21,658 nucleotides of DNA from the NCBI GenBank assembly GCA_023489135.1, contig JAMDCE010000678.1:1-21658 (forward strand), read 5' to 3'. The DNA comes from Chloroflexota bacterium. Its GTDB lineage: Bacteria; Chloroflexota; Chloroflexia; JAMDCE01. Of the stretch, positions 1 through 7,232 are shown piece by piece. The notes under the pieces were generated by a model. It was not told the DNA's origin, did no database searches, and saw only the letters and a program-made list of their open reading frames with translations. A program made the position numbers and the translations under genes. Positions within the stretch are counted from its first letter, which is position 1. Each line of letters begins with the position of its first letter.

Positions 1-83
1 TGGTTTCTTGCCATCCTCTTGTCTTCCTGGAGATTGGCTCACATCGGTGGAATAGCTCGCAAGCTCGATGCCACCATTCATTC

Positions 84-114
84 TTGGCATCGCCTTCACC
101 TCAAGTGCTATAAT
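84..114 (+). promoter_or_regulatory. Putative sigma70 promoter of the two-component operon
   Basis: A perfect TATAAT lies at 109-114, preceded by TG plus one base (106-108), which makes an extended -10. TTGGCA at 84-89 matches TTGACA in five of six positions, but the spacer is long at 19 bp. Transcription would begin near 121, about 34 nt before the GTG start of the response regulator. TTCACC at 95-100 resembles the TTCACA elements found before the secreted-protein gene at 2985, so self-regulation is possible, though one copy is weak evidence. Confidence 0.55.
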
Positions 115-154
115 CTTCCTCGCGAAACAGGTGTGGCTGGAGGAAAGCTTCCGC

Positions 155-820
155 GTGGGCATTTTAGTAGTCGACGACGACCCCGAGATTCTGAGCTTCA
201 TCAGGCGTGGCCTGGTGTTCGAGGGCTACAAGGTCAATACTGCCGTGGATGGGAAAGAGGCTCTCAGGCTATTGCGGGATGAGCCCCCCGACCTGGTGGT
301 GCTGGACGTGATGCTGCCCGGACTGGACGGCCTGGAGGTATGCAAGCGAGTTCGGCAGGTGAGTCAGGTCCCGGTGCTGATGCTCACGGCCAAGGGGACG
401 GTGCCGGACAAGGTAGCGGGGCTGGATTGCGGGGCCGATGATTACCTGGTCAAGCCGTTTGCTTTCGACGAGTTACTGGCACGAATTCGGGCGCTCCTGC
501 GGCGGGCCCAGCCGGCCAGCGACGCGGTGCTGCAGTTCGCCGACCTGGTTCTCGACACCGCCAGCAGAGATGTGACGCGCGGCGGTGTGCCCGCGCAGCT
601 CACGGCGAAGGAATTCGAGTTGCTGGAGCTGTTTATGCGCCATCCCCGACAGGTTCTGACCAGGGAGGTTATGCTGGATCGCGTCTGGGGCTACGACTTC
701 GGCGGCGAGTCCAACATCATCGAGGTCTACGTGCGCTACCTCAGGGCTAAACTGGAAACAGAGGGCCGCTCGAAGCTTATCCACACGGTTCGCAGCGTGG
801 GGTACGTGCTCAAGGAGTAG
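155..820 (+). CDS. OmpR/PhoB-family DNA-binding response regulator
   Basis: Cytoplasmic transcription factor of 221 aa, switched by phosphorylation from the kinase encoded next to it. The receiver domain (about residues 1-115) shows the acidic pair D7/D8, the phospho-acceptor D51 in [10 protein letters not shown]78 and K100 in LVKPF. The C-terminal winged helix (about 125-221) carries the family signatures [11 protein letters not shown] and VRSVGYVL. I chose GTG at 155 because GGAGGAAAG lies 8-12 nt upstream and the protein then starts directly with VGILVVDDD. The open frame runs back to an ATG at 68, but that would add 29 residues foreign to the family and start upstream of the predicted promoter. 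Its stop is 5 nt before the kinase start, so the two are co-translated. Likely targets are the phased repeat arrays at 2217-2254 and 2882-2920. Confidence 0.95.
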   Translation: MGILVVDDDPEILSFIRRGLVFEGYKVNTAVDGKEALRLLRDEPPDLVVLDVMLPGLDGLEVCKRVRQVSQVPVLMLTAKGTVPDKVAGLDCGADDYLVKPFAFDELLARIRALLRRAQPASDAVLQFADLVLDTASRDVTRGGVPAQLTAKEFELLELFMRHPRQVLTREVMLDRVWGYDFGGESNIIEVYVRYLRAKLETEGRSKLIHTVRSVGYVLKE

Positions 821-825
821 CCACT

Positions 826-2220
826 TTGCCAATTCGAGTGCGGCTCACTCTAGGATACGTGCTGTTCTTCGGCATCGCCATCATCGCCGTAACTACCCTA
901 CTCTATCTCTTCCTCTCCAGCAACCTCCAGCAAGAGGTTGACCGAACCCTCTGGCTCAAGGCGGCAGACATACATATCGATTTGACCTCCAAGGGCGAGA
1001 CCTACCTTGACCAAATGGCAAAAGGGCCGCCTCCTCGCGGATTGACCACTGCTAATGAGTTCGCTCAGCCCGGCATATACGTCCAGATTCTGGATTCCAA
1101 GGGGGTGGTGGTGGATGCCAGCGCGAACTTGCAGGGACAGCAACTGCCCACCAATTCCGAGCAGGTAATACAGGGACTGGCCGGGAAGCAGTCGATACAA
1201 ACCCTCGCCGCGGGTGAGAACCAACGAGTGCGGGTCATCACGATGCCCTTGAAAGGGGGCAACCGGGTCTTCGGATTGGTTCAAGTGGGGCAGTCCCTCC
1301 ACAACGTCGAGGCCACGATCAATCAGATCGGCTATTTCCTGTTGTTCAGCACGCTTGGGCTTATCTTGGTGGCCGGATTGTCCGGCTGGTTCCTGGCCAG
1401 GAAGGCGTTCGCCAGTATCGACCGGGTCGTCCAGAGCGCTCAGGAGATCGATCTGGCAGCAGAACCGGGCAAGCGGTTGATCTATGAAGGCCCTGAAGAC
1501 GAGATCGGGGGCCTGGTGCGAACGCTGAACGCCATGCTGGAACGCACCCAGGAAGCCCTGGAGTCGCAGAAGCAGTTCATCGCCGATTCCTCGCACGAGC
1601 TGCGTACGCCGCTGACAAGCATACGGGGGAACGTAGATTTGCTCGAACGGCAGATCGGCGAGGAGGATCGCCGGGAGTCCCTGGATTCCATCAAGAGAGA
1701 GGCCGAGCGGATGAGCCGCATCGTGTCCAACTTGCTGCTTCTGGCGCAGCTGGACGCGCAGCAGGTACGCAATCTGCGCGAGGTGGAGCTGGACACCCTC
1801 CTCCTGGACGTGTTCCGGCAGGCCAAGGTGATGGCCGACGGCAGGACGGTCGAGCTCGGCAACGAGGATGTGGCGATGATCAAGGGAGATGCCGATCAGC
1901 TGAAGCAGATGATTCTCAATCTGGTGGAAAACGCCATCAAGTACACGCCCGCCGGCGGCAAGATAACACTTTCGCTGGGCAAGGAGGGAAGGTGGGCCAA
2001 GATGGAGGTGAGCGATTCCGGAGTGGGGATACCGCAGGAGCATCTACCACACATCTTCGATCGGTTCTATCGAGTGGACAAAGCACGCTCGCGCGGTCAG
2101 GGAGGGACCGGTCTGGGCCTGGCCATCGTCAAGTCCATTGCAGAGCTGCACGGAGGAGAAGTGACCGTGACGAGCTCGGTAGGAGAGGGAAGTACGTTTA
2201 CGGTCTGGTTGAGACTCTAA
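826..2220 (+). CDS. Sensor histidine kinase, HAMP/HisKA/HATPase_c
   Basis: Membrane sensor kinase of 464 aa that autophosphorylates on a histidine and passes the phosphate to the regulator encoded just upstream. Order: TM helix 1 (about 8-30), an extracytoplasmic region of about 135 residues, TM helix 2 (about 168-190), HAMP (about 190-245), HisKA with H257 in SSHELRTPLTS, and HATPase_c with N box around N365/N369, G1 box DSGVGI (397-402), F box HIFDRFYR and G2 box GGTGLGLAIVKSI (426-438). All catalytic boxes look intact. The start is TTG at 826 with AAGGAG at 812-817, inside the end of the preceding gene. The outer region has no signature I recognise, so the stimulus is unknown. The neighbouring PDZ and secreted proteins suggest an envelope signal, by inference. 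Confidence 0.95.
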   Translation: MPIRVRLTLGYVLFFGIAIIAVTTLLYLFLSSNLQQEVDRTLWLKAADIHIDLTSKGETYLDQMAKGPPPRGLTTANEFAQPGIYVQILDSKGVVVDASANLQGQQLPTNSEQVIQGLAGKQSIQTLAAGENQRVRVITMPLKGGNRVFGLVQVGQSLHNVEATINQIGYFLLFSTLGLILVAGLSGWFLARKAFASIDRVVQSAQEIDLAAEPGKRLIYEGPEDEIGGLVRTLNAMLERTQEALESQKQFIADSSHELRTPLTSIRGNVDLLERQIGEEDRRESLDSIKREAERMSRIVSNLLLLAQLDAQQVRNLREVELDTLLLDVFRQAKVMADGRTVELGNEDVAMIKGDADQLKQMILNLVENAIKYTPAGGKITLSLGKEGRWAKMEVSDSGVGIPQEHLPHIFDRFYRVDKARSRGQGGTGLGLAIVKSIAELHGGEVTVTSSVGEGSTFTVWLRL

Positions 2221-2274
2221 TCCCGCCCTAATCCAAGCCTAATAACGAGCTAATGTTGATCCGCCAATTATAAT
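2217..2274 (+). promoter_or_regulatory. Four CTAAT direct repeats at 11-bp period before a TATAAT box
   Basis: CTAAT occurs at 2217, 2228, 2239 and 2250, each exactly 11 bp after the last. The first copy contains the stop codon of the kinase gene. A perfect TATAAT follows at 2269-2274, with no recognisable -35 at the normal distance. Direct repeats spaced by one helical turn upstream of a -10 without a good -35 are the classic layout of promoters activated by OmpR/PhoB-family regulators, and such a regulator is encoded 1.4 kb upstream. The sequence shows the array and the -10; binding by this regulator is inferred. Confidence 0.6.
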
Positions 2275-2310
2275 AGTACGAACAGTCGTTTTGTTGAGCG
2301 GATCGGAAAG

Positions 2311-2856
2311 ATGTCCAAGGGCCCCCCACCAAAGACGACAAAGGACTGGCTGGTTGCTGGACTGGCCGCGCTGCTTGTAATCGTGACGTTCGTGGTGATG
2401 GCAAGAACACCCGCGATCAGGCCATTTGGCTGGACCACGGCACTGTTTGGACGCGATGCCGTCGCGGAGCGCGATGCCGGCAACAGCTCGTATCCGTTTG
2501 AAACTAATCTTGCCGGCAGAATCCCGCTCGCAGCCGAGGGACGTCATCCCGGCGCGCGTCCGTACCTGGGCATCACCTATCTGCCGGTGACCGAGGCGGT
2601 GGCCGAGTTCTACGACCTGGGAGGCGCCGGCGGGGTTCTGATAACGGCCGTCGATGCCAACAGCCCGGCCTACAGAGCGGGTTTGAGCCCGAACGACGTG
2701 ATCCTCGCGTTCGACGGAACCGATATCACCGCCGCCAATACCCTGGTGGCGGTGCAGCTGCGACACAAGGCGGGAGACACCGTGAGCCTGATCCTGCTGC
2801 GCCAGAAAGAACGGCGCCGAGTCGACGTGACGCTGGCCCACATGGGTGGTAATTGA
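2311..2856 (+). CDS. Membrane-anchored single PDZ-domain protein
   Basis: A 181-aa protein with a short positive N-terminus, one hydrophobic helix (about 14-31, likely an uncleaved anchor), a linker of about 50 residues, and a PDZ domain (about 82-175). The PDZ part has the HtrA-like pattern PYLGITYLPVT, then GGVLITAVDANSPAYRAGL, then NDVILAFDGTDI. There is no trypsin-like protease domain, so this is not a DegP/HtrA protease. A tethered extracytoplasmic peptide-binding module is the best reading. The ATG at 2311 has only a weak purine-rich stretch (GGAAAG) close before it. It follows the kinase by 90 nt and probably has its own promoter as well. A role as partner of the kinase or of a protease encoded elsewhere is inference from position. 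Confidence 0.85.
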   Translation: MSKGPPPKTTKDWLVAGLAALLVIVTFVVMARTPAIRPFGWTTALFGRDAVAERDAGNSSYPFETNLAGRIPLAAEGRHPGARPYLGITYLPVTEAVAEFYDLGGAGGVLITAVDANSPAYRAGLSPNDVILAFDGTDITAANTLVAVQLRHKAGDTVSLILLRQKERRRVDVTLAHMGGN

Positions 2857-2881
2857 AGGGTACTTCAATTAACGGCGAAGT

Positions 2882-2935
2882 TTCACAGAATCCGAACACC
2901 GTCTTCACAGGATCTTCACACCAGTTGTGTACAAT
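2882..2935 (+). promoter_or_regulatory. TTCACA direct repeats at 11-bp phase and -10 of the secreted-protein gene
   Basis: TTCACA occurs at 2882, 2904 and 2915, offsets of 22 and 11 bp; the missing slot at 2893 holds a degenerate CGAACA. The last two copies form 7-bp units separated by 4 nt (TCACAGG, ATCT, TCACACC), closely resembling the TCACAGC-N4-TCACAGC site described for mycobacterial PhoP, an OmpR-family regulator. TACAAT at 2930-2935 serves as -10, 9 nt after the last repeat, and no separate -35 is visible. This is the expected form of a regulator-activated promoter driving the gene at 2985. The binding protein is inferred to be the regulator encoded at 155-820. Confidence 0.6.
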
Positions 2936-2984
2936 CCAAATTGGAAACAGTTGAAGAACCTGGTCACTTATGGAGGAGACGACA

Positions 2985-3365
2985 ATGGGAAGGAAGCTCA
3001 AACTGGCGATCTCGGTGATCGCGGTGATACTGGTTGGCACGATCATCTTCGTCGGCACTGCCCTGGCGCAGCCGCCGACCCCGACGCCTAATGGATCCAC
3101 TCCCGACCGAGCGCAGATAACGGAATGGATGCAAGGGATGATGGAGAGCGTGCACGGTCCCGGCTCGTTCGACAATATGGCTCAGTGGATGGATCAGGTG
3201 CACGGACCGGGCTCGTTTGATTCAATGGTGGATTGGATGTCCCAAGGCGGCGGCTGTGGCGGAGCATTTAACGGCAATGGCCCAACCAACGGAGCCGCTC
3301 CGCAGAACTTCCGCGGTGGAATGGGGGGTGGCCGTTCCGGTGGCATGATGGGCGGGTACTACTGA
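2985..3365 (+). CDS. Small secreted Met/Gly-rich protein with a tandem 16-residue repeat
   Basis: 126 aa. I do not recognise a family. A signal peptide is clear: MGRKLK, a hydrophobic core to about 24, then TALA before Q29 as the likely cleavage point. The mature part begins with a Pro/Thr linker, then holds two copies of a 16-residue unit, VHGPGSFDxMxxWMxQ, at 56-71 and 72-87. After one cysteine (C91) comes a Gly/Met/Asn tail ending GGMMGGYY. His, Met and Trp at repeated positions could bind a metal or pack a helix, but this is speculation. The start is ATG at 2985 with GGAGGAG at 2972-2978; an upstream in-frame ATG at 2970 overlaps that ribosome site and is unlikely. It is probably an output of the two-component system, given the repeat array directly upstream. 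Confidence 0.75.
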   Translation: MGRKLKLAISVIAVILVGTIIFVGTALAQPPTPTPNGSTPDRAQITEWMQGMMESVHGPGSFDNMAQWMDQVHGPGSFDSMVDWMSQGGGCGGAFNGNGPTNGAAPQNFRGGMGGGRSGGMMGGYY

Positions 3366-3440
3366 TAAGCCCTGAGGATTCGCCCCAAAAATAAGGCTTT
3401 TCGCATCGCCAAGGACGGCGCAGGCGAAGGGATTCACATA

Positions 3441-3472
3441 AGACCAGCCCCGCGATGACGCGGGGCTGGTCT
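3441..3472. terminator. Perfect 14-bp hairpin downstream of the secreted-protein gene
   Basis: The arms AGACCAGCCCCGCG (3441-3454) and its exact complement (3459-3472) enclose the loop ATGA. The stem is very stable. It lies 76 nt after the stop of the gene at 2985 and 150 nt before the pentapeptide gene. No T tract follows on either strand, so it is not a textbook intrinsic terminator. It may end transcripts in another way, stabilise a 3' end, or be a dispersed repeat. Confidence 0.5.
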
Positions 3473-3621
3473 CACGATTGGGAGTTGATTTGGCTATGGG
3501 ACCCGAGCAACGGCACACTTCGTGCTCGATCAGTGGCTCAGGGAACGGGATGAAGGCTCGAACCGGATAGATAGTCTGCACGGTTGCGGCTTTGGTTCGG
3601 CAGAGAAGGGGGAGAGCATCT

Positions 3622-4680
3622 ATGCACCAACGGCTGACCCGGGATCAGGTGCGTGCAATCGCGATGGGCAGCAAAGACCTTAACGATAAGAATCTAAGCA
3701 AAACGGACTTGCAAGGGCTGAACCTATCTCAAGCATCTCTGGGCCAGGCGAACCTGAGTGAGGCAAATCTCACCAAGGCAGACCTCAGATGGGCCAGGCT
3801 CATGGGGGCTAACCTGAGCAACGCCAACCTGAGTCGGGCAGATATTACCGAGACCGATCTGAGCCCCGAGTACCATTATCGCAGAACCGACGACAGTGAG
3901 ACCACCGTAGAGTTTCCGGCCAACTTAACGGAAGCAAACCTTAGCAAATGCTCGCTGGCGAAGGCCGACCTGGCCCGAGCGAACCTCCGTGGTGCCAATC
4001 TTTGCGGGGCCAGCCTGATCGAGTCAAACCTCAGTGGGGCAAACCTCAGCGAGGCCAATGCGGTCGGAGCTAACTTTAGCGGTGCCCATATTCTTGGAGC
4101 AAACCTGGACGGGACAAACCTCGAAGGCTCGAATCTCAGCGAAGTGAACATGCGTCAAGCAAGCCTGAGAGGAGCCAACCTCGGCGATGCCGGCTTGAGC
4201 AAGGCCGACCTGACCAAAGCCGACCTGACCGGAGCGAACCTGGGCATGGCGAATCTCCGGGGGGCCGACTTGACCCGGGCCAATCTGAGAGGCGCCAATC
4301 TGATCGAGGCCGATCTTACGGGGGCGAATTTGAGAGAGACTGATCTCAAGGGAGCAAACCTCAGCCGGGCCAACCTGAGGGGAGCGAACTTGAATGGGGC
4401 TTGCCTGGGCGAGGCGAACGCGGCCGGCGCCGATCTCAGCGGCACAAACCTGAGCGAGGCCGATCTGAGCGAGGCGACCCTGACGAGAGCAAACCTCAGT
4501 CTGGCCGATCTAACGGCATCAAACTTGAGCAACGCCGAATTGAACCGCGCTGACCTTAGAGGCGCCGCTCTCGCCGGAGCCAATCTCAATGGGGCCAATT
4601 TCGCCAACGCCAATATTGATGAATTGCACGACATCGACAGGGCCGTCAACGTTCAAAAGGCGCTAGGACTCCCAAACTGA
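3622..4680 (+). CDS. Pentapeptide-repeat protein
   Basis: A 352-aa protein made almost wholly of A(D/N)LXX pentapeptides, which fold as a right-handed four-sided beta helix in known members. I count roughly a dozen repeats at 20-80, then an 18-residue break (81-98, starting SPEYHYRRTDD), then about 46 more to about 330, and a short non-repeat tail (331-352). There is no signal peptide or membrane helix, so it is probably cytosolic. Some family members (MfpA, Qnr) mimic DNA and protect gyrase, but most have no known job and nothing here points to one. The start is ATG at 3622 with AAGGGGGAGAG at 3606-3616; an upstream in-frame TTG at 3592 is less likely. The 15-base periodicity makes long false open frames on the opposite strand. 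It converges on the cysteine synthase gene with a 24-nt gap. Confidence 0.9.
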   Translation: MHQRLTRDQVRAIAMGSKDLNDKNLSKTDLQGLNLSQASLGQANLSEANLTKADLRWARLMGANLSNANLSRADITETDLSPEYHYRRTDDSETTVEFPANLTEANLSKCSLAKADLARANLRGANLCGASLIESNLSGANLSEANAVGANFSGAHILGANLDGTNLEGSNLSEVNMRQASLRGANLGDAGLSKADLTKADLTGANLGMANLRGADLTRANLRGANLIEADLTGANLRETDLKGANLSRANLRGANLNGACLGEANAAGADLSGTNLSEADLSEATLTRANLSLADLTASNLSNAELNRADLRGAALAGANLNGANFANANIDELHDIDRAVNVQKALGLPN

Positions 4681-4704
4681 GCAGCCTCTATTGATTTTGG
4701 AGAC

Positions 4705-5652
4705 CTACAGGCCCACTTCCCCACCTGGCTGCTCGAACAGCGGTGTGCTCAGGTAGCGCTCGCCGGTATCGGGGAGGACCACCACGATCAGCTTGCCCGC
4801 GTTTTCCGGGCGCTTGGCTATCTGTATGGCGGCCCAGGCTGCGGCTCCCGAAGAGATTCCGACCAGGAGCCCTTCCTGGCGAGCCAGCCGACGAGCAGTT
4901 TCAAAGGCTTCCTCGTTCTCCACCTGGACCACTTCGTCGATCACGCCGAGATCCAGCACCTCGGGCACAAACCCGGCTCCGATTCCCTGGATCTTGTGGG
5001 GACCCGGCGCGCCTCCCGAGAGCACGGGAGAGGCCTTAGGTTCCACGGCGACCACTTTGAAGGAGGGTTTCCTGGACTTGATCACCTGGCCTACCCCGGT
5101 GATGGTTCCCCCTGTTCCCACGCCACCCACCAGGATATCGACCTGCCCGTCGGTGTCGTTCCAGATCTCTTCAGCGGTGGTCTCCCGGTGGATCTCGGGA
5201 TTGGCCGGGTTCTTGAACTGCTGGAGCATATAGGAGTCGGGGGTTGCTGCCACCAGCTCCTCCGCTCGGCGGATGGCCCCTTTCATCCCCTCGCTTCCGG
5301 GAGTTAGCACCAGCTCGGCCCCAAGGGCCCTGAGCAGTTGCCGCCTCTCCACGCTCATGGTTTCAGGCATGGTGAGGATGAGACGGTAACCACGCGCTGC
5401 CGCGACAAAGGCCAGCGAGATGCCGGTGTTTCCGCTGGTGGGCTCGATCAGCACCGTCTTTCCGGGGTGAATCAGCCCTTGCTTTTCAGCTTCGTGGATC
5501 ATGGCGAACCCGATGCGGTCCTTAACGCTGGAGAGGGGGTTGAAGCTCTCCAACTTTGCGGCCACTCTGGCAACGCTCCCATCGGCGGCTCGATTTAGCC
5601 ACACCAGAGGCGTCCCACCAATCAGCTCCGTGACATCATTTGCAACGCGCAT
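4705..5652 (-). CDS. cysK: Cysteine synthase (O-acetylserine sulfhydrylase)
   Basis: Pyridoxal-phosphate enzyme of 315 aa making cysteine from O-acetylserine and sulfide in the cytosol. Visible: the PLP lysine K44 in NPLSSVKDR, the substrate loop PTSGNTG (71-77), the phosphate-binding [21 protein letters not shown], the SSGAA segment and the C-terminal [11 protein letters not shown]. The length is normal for CysK/CysM, and the GERYLST ending fits CysK better. The start is the ATG at 5652 with AGGAGG about 6 nt upstream on the minus strand; a longer frame to 5694 adds 14 residues without family support. It is a single gene with its own strong promoter at 5735-5763. No serine acetyltransferase gene is adjacent. 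Cystathionine beta-synthase-type activity cannot be excluded by sequence alone. Confidence 0.92.
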   Translation of the reverse strand: MRVANDVTELIGGTPLVWLNRAADGSVARVAAKLESFNPLSSVKDRIGFAMIHEAEKQGLIHPGKTVLIEPTSGNTGISLAFVAAARGYRLILTMPETMSVERRQLLRALGAELVLTPGSEGMKGAIRRAEELVAATPDSYMLQQFKNPANPEIHRETTAEEIWNDTDGQVDILVGGVGTGGTITGVGQVIKSRKPSFKVVAVEPKASPVLSGGAPGPHKIQGIGAGFVPEVLDLGVIDEVVQVENEEAFETARRLARQEGLLVGISSGAAAWAAIQIAKRPENAGKLIVVVLPDTGERYLSTPLFEQPGGEVGL

Positions 5653-5734
5653 AGCACCCTCCTGATTCTGCCGGCCGGTACACCGGAGCGACATAGTTTA
5701 GTTTGTCAGTCAACATGCTCAACAATACGTCGCC

Positions 5735-5763
5735 ATTATAGACGGTCGCCAAGTCCGTGTCAA
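5735..5763 (-). promoter_or_regulatory. Consensus sigma70 promoter of cysK
   Basis: Read on the minus strand, TTGACA (5763-5758) and TATAAT (5740-5735) are both perfect consensus hexamers separated by 17 bp. Transcription would start near 5728, giving a leader of about 75 nt before the cysK ATG at 5652. No activator site is needed, so high basal expression is expected. Its -35 lies about 50 bp from the divergent -10 at 5812. Confidence 0.8.
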
Positions 5764-5808
5764 TAGTTTTATTCAAGAAATCGGGCTATGCATAACCGCA
5801 CGACTTTG

Positions 5809-5817
5809 TGGTATCAT
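5809..5817 (+). promoter_or_regulatory. Extended -10 for a leaderless AI-2E permease transcript
   Basis: TGGTATCAT (5809-5817) is a TGn-extended -10 with five of six matches to TATAAT. The first base of the GTG start codon (5825) lies 7 nt after the hexamer, which is where transcription should begin. No Shine-Dalgarno sequence and no good -35 are visible. The simplest reading is a leaderless mRNA starting at or next to the GTG. Confidence 0.5.
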
Positions 5818-5824
5818 TGCTCTC

Positions 5825-7018
5825 GTGAACAGCCCAGCTAATGAGACAAGCGGCTTAAGATTTTCCCCCAAGGCAAAAGTCGTCACTACCGCGATCATCG
5901 TGGCGGCGGCGTTGCTGTTTCTGTTTGCCGTCCGGGGCATTTTGGGGCCATTCGTATGGGCTGCCATCGTCGCCTACGTATTCAATCCCCTAGTGACCTG
6001 GATATCGAGAAGAACGAGACTGCATCGCTTCTGGGCGGTCGCCCTGCTGTACGCCGTCGCGGCGGCGGTGGTGTTCTGGATGGTAACGTATGTGGCGCCG
6101 TCCATTCGCCGGGAGGCGCAGCAGTTCCAGCAAGACATTCCCAGTCTGATCGGCGGCCTGATGGAGTATCTTCTGGGCAACGATTCGGTCGATGTCTTTG
6201 GATACAGCCTGGATTCGCAGACGCTCATCGTAGAGCTGACCAACTCCGCGCAAAGCATCTTCGGATACCTGAGCGGGCACGCCATACCGGTCGTGGTGAG
6301 CGCCTTTACCTTCCTGGGCAAGCTCCTGATGTTCCTTTTCGTCACGTTCTATCTGCTGCTTGATGGACATCGGCTGGGGGCTTTTGTCCGGCGAGCTATC
6401 CCGGCGGCCGCTCGCGACGAGATCACCGATCTCGGCGTTTGCATCGATCATATGTTGGGACGATGGGTTCGAGGCGAGTTGCTACTGGTCGTCATCATGA
6501 CTTCGGCCACATGGGTAGCTCTCAGCCTGTTAGGGGTGCGCTACGCCATCATCCTGGCCCTGATCACCGGGGTGCTGGAACTTTTCCCCCTGGTGGGCCC
6601 GGTGGTCGCCGGTGCCATTGCCTGTGTGGTCGCCCTGTTCCAACCCAATCCTTTCGGATGGTCCAACCTTAGCTACGTGCTGGCCATCGCCGCGGTGTAC
6701 ACCGCGCTGCGCTACGCGGAGGACTACCTGGTCATACCGGCCATCATCGGCCGGATAGTAGAGTTCCATCCTCTGGTGGTTTTCTTCGCCCTCTTCGCCG
6801 GCGGCTCGATTGCCGGAATGCTGGGTATGTTCATTGCCGTTCCTTCGCTGGCGATACTGAAGGTCATCTTCATATACCTCTACAACAAGCTGGTGGAAGA
6901 GCCCGAGGCCGCCCTTGCGGCGGCGTGCGAGGACGAGCCCGCCCGCTCAAGAGTGGCCGTAGCAGGCCGACCTCTCGGCATGGAAGCGCAGGTCGAGCCG
7001 CCAATGGAGGCTCGTTGA
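5825..7018 (+). CDS. AI-2E family transporter / PerM-like permease
   Basis: Polytopic inner-membrane protein of 397 aa. It has paired N-terminal helices (about 18-45), a further helix after a basic loop (about 63-85), a large soluble stretch (about 90-150), and a hydrophobic C-terminal block with family signatures: ITGVLELFPLVGPVVAGAIA, then EDYLVIPAIIGRIVEFHPLVV, then FALFAGGSIAGMLGMFIAVP. Members include TqsA (autoinducer-2 export) and others tied to sodium/proton exchange, so the substrate cannot be named from sequence. The C-terminal 45 residues are hydrophilic and rich in Glu/Ala/Arg. The start is GTG at 5825; there is no ribosome site, and translation probably begins on a leaderless message. 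It is divergent from cysK and monocistronic. Confidence 0.88.
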   Translation: MNSPANETSGLRFSPKAKVVTTAIIVAAALLFLFAVRGILGPFVWAAIVAYVFNPLVTWISRRTRLHRFWAVALLYAVAAAVVFWMVTYVAPSIRREAQQFQQDIPSLIGGLMEYLLGNDSVDVFGYSLDSQTLIVELTNSAQSIFGYLSGHAIPVVVSAFTFLGKLLMFLFVTFYLLLDGHRLGAFVRRAIPAAARDEITDLGVCIDHMLGRWVRGELLLVVIMTSATWVALSLLGVRYAIILALITGVLELFPLVGPVVAGAIACVVALFQPNPFGWSNLSYVLAIAAVYTALRYAEDYLVIPAIIGRIVEFHPLVVFFALFAGGSIAGMLGMFIAVPSLAILKVIFIYLYNKLVEEPEAALAAACEDEPARSRVAVAGRPLGMEAQVEPPMEAR

Positions 7019-7024
7019 TCCCTC

Positions 7025-7182
7025 CTAGCCCACTAGGCGCCCATCCCTGAGCGCCATGGTCCGGTCGGCAACATCGGCCACAGGATCGCGCCCAGAGCCA
7101 CCACGGCGGCCACGCCGACGGCAATGCCCCCGGCGGTCAGGATAGTCCTGGTTCTTCGTCGAAGCAGGTTCTTGAGGATCAT
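7025..7182 (-). pseudogene. Remnant of an FtsX/MacB-type ABC transporter: permease start joined to ATPase tail
   Basis: On the minus strand from ATG at 7182 the frame reads MILKNLLRRRTRTILTAGG, followed by IAVGVAAVVALGAIL, the typical N-terminus of a MacB/FtsX-family permease. It then meets a stop at 7035-7033. In the frame two bases over, the same DNA downstream reads DPVADVADRTMALRDGRLVG and stops at 7027-7025, the typical C-terminus of a LolD/MacB-type ATPase (compare the usual THDP and ADR-x4-RDGR). The body of the permease and most of the ATPase are absent, so an internal deletion with its joint near 7080-7090 is the likely cause. Only about 160 bp remain, and no function is expected. 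Confidence 0.7.
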
Positions 7183-7232
7183 AGAGGCCTCTATCGCTGA
7201 AACGGCTCCAATCGGGGCCTACGCCAATTTCA

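Noticed and set aside
898..2043. Long minus-strand open frame opposite the sensor kinase
   Set aside because: It mirrors a gene with all kinase motifs intact, has no ribosome site or family pattern, and is explained by GC-rich codon use.
3876..4649. Two minus-strand open frames rich in Arg, Ala, Pro and Leu opposite the pentapeptide gene
   Set aside because: They are produced by the 15-base periodicity of the real gene and have no independent features.
3622..4680. CRISPR-like or satellite repeat because of the strong short periodicity
   Set aside because: The period is 15 bases in frame with A(D/N)LXX codons, so the protein repeat explains it fully.
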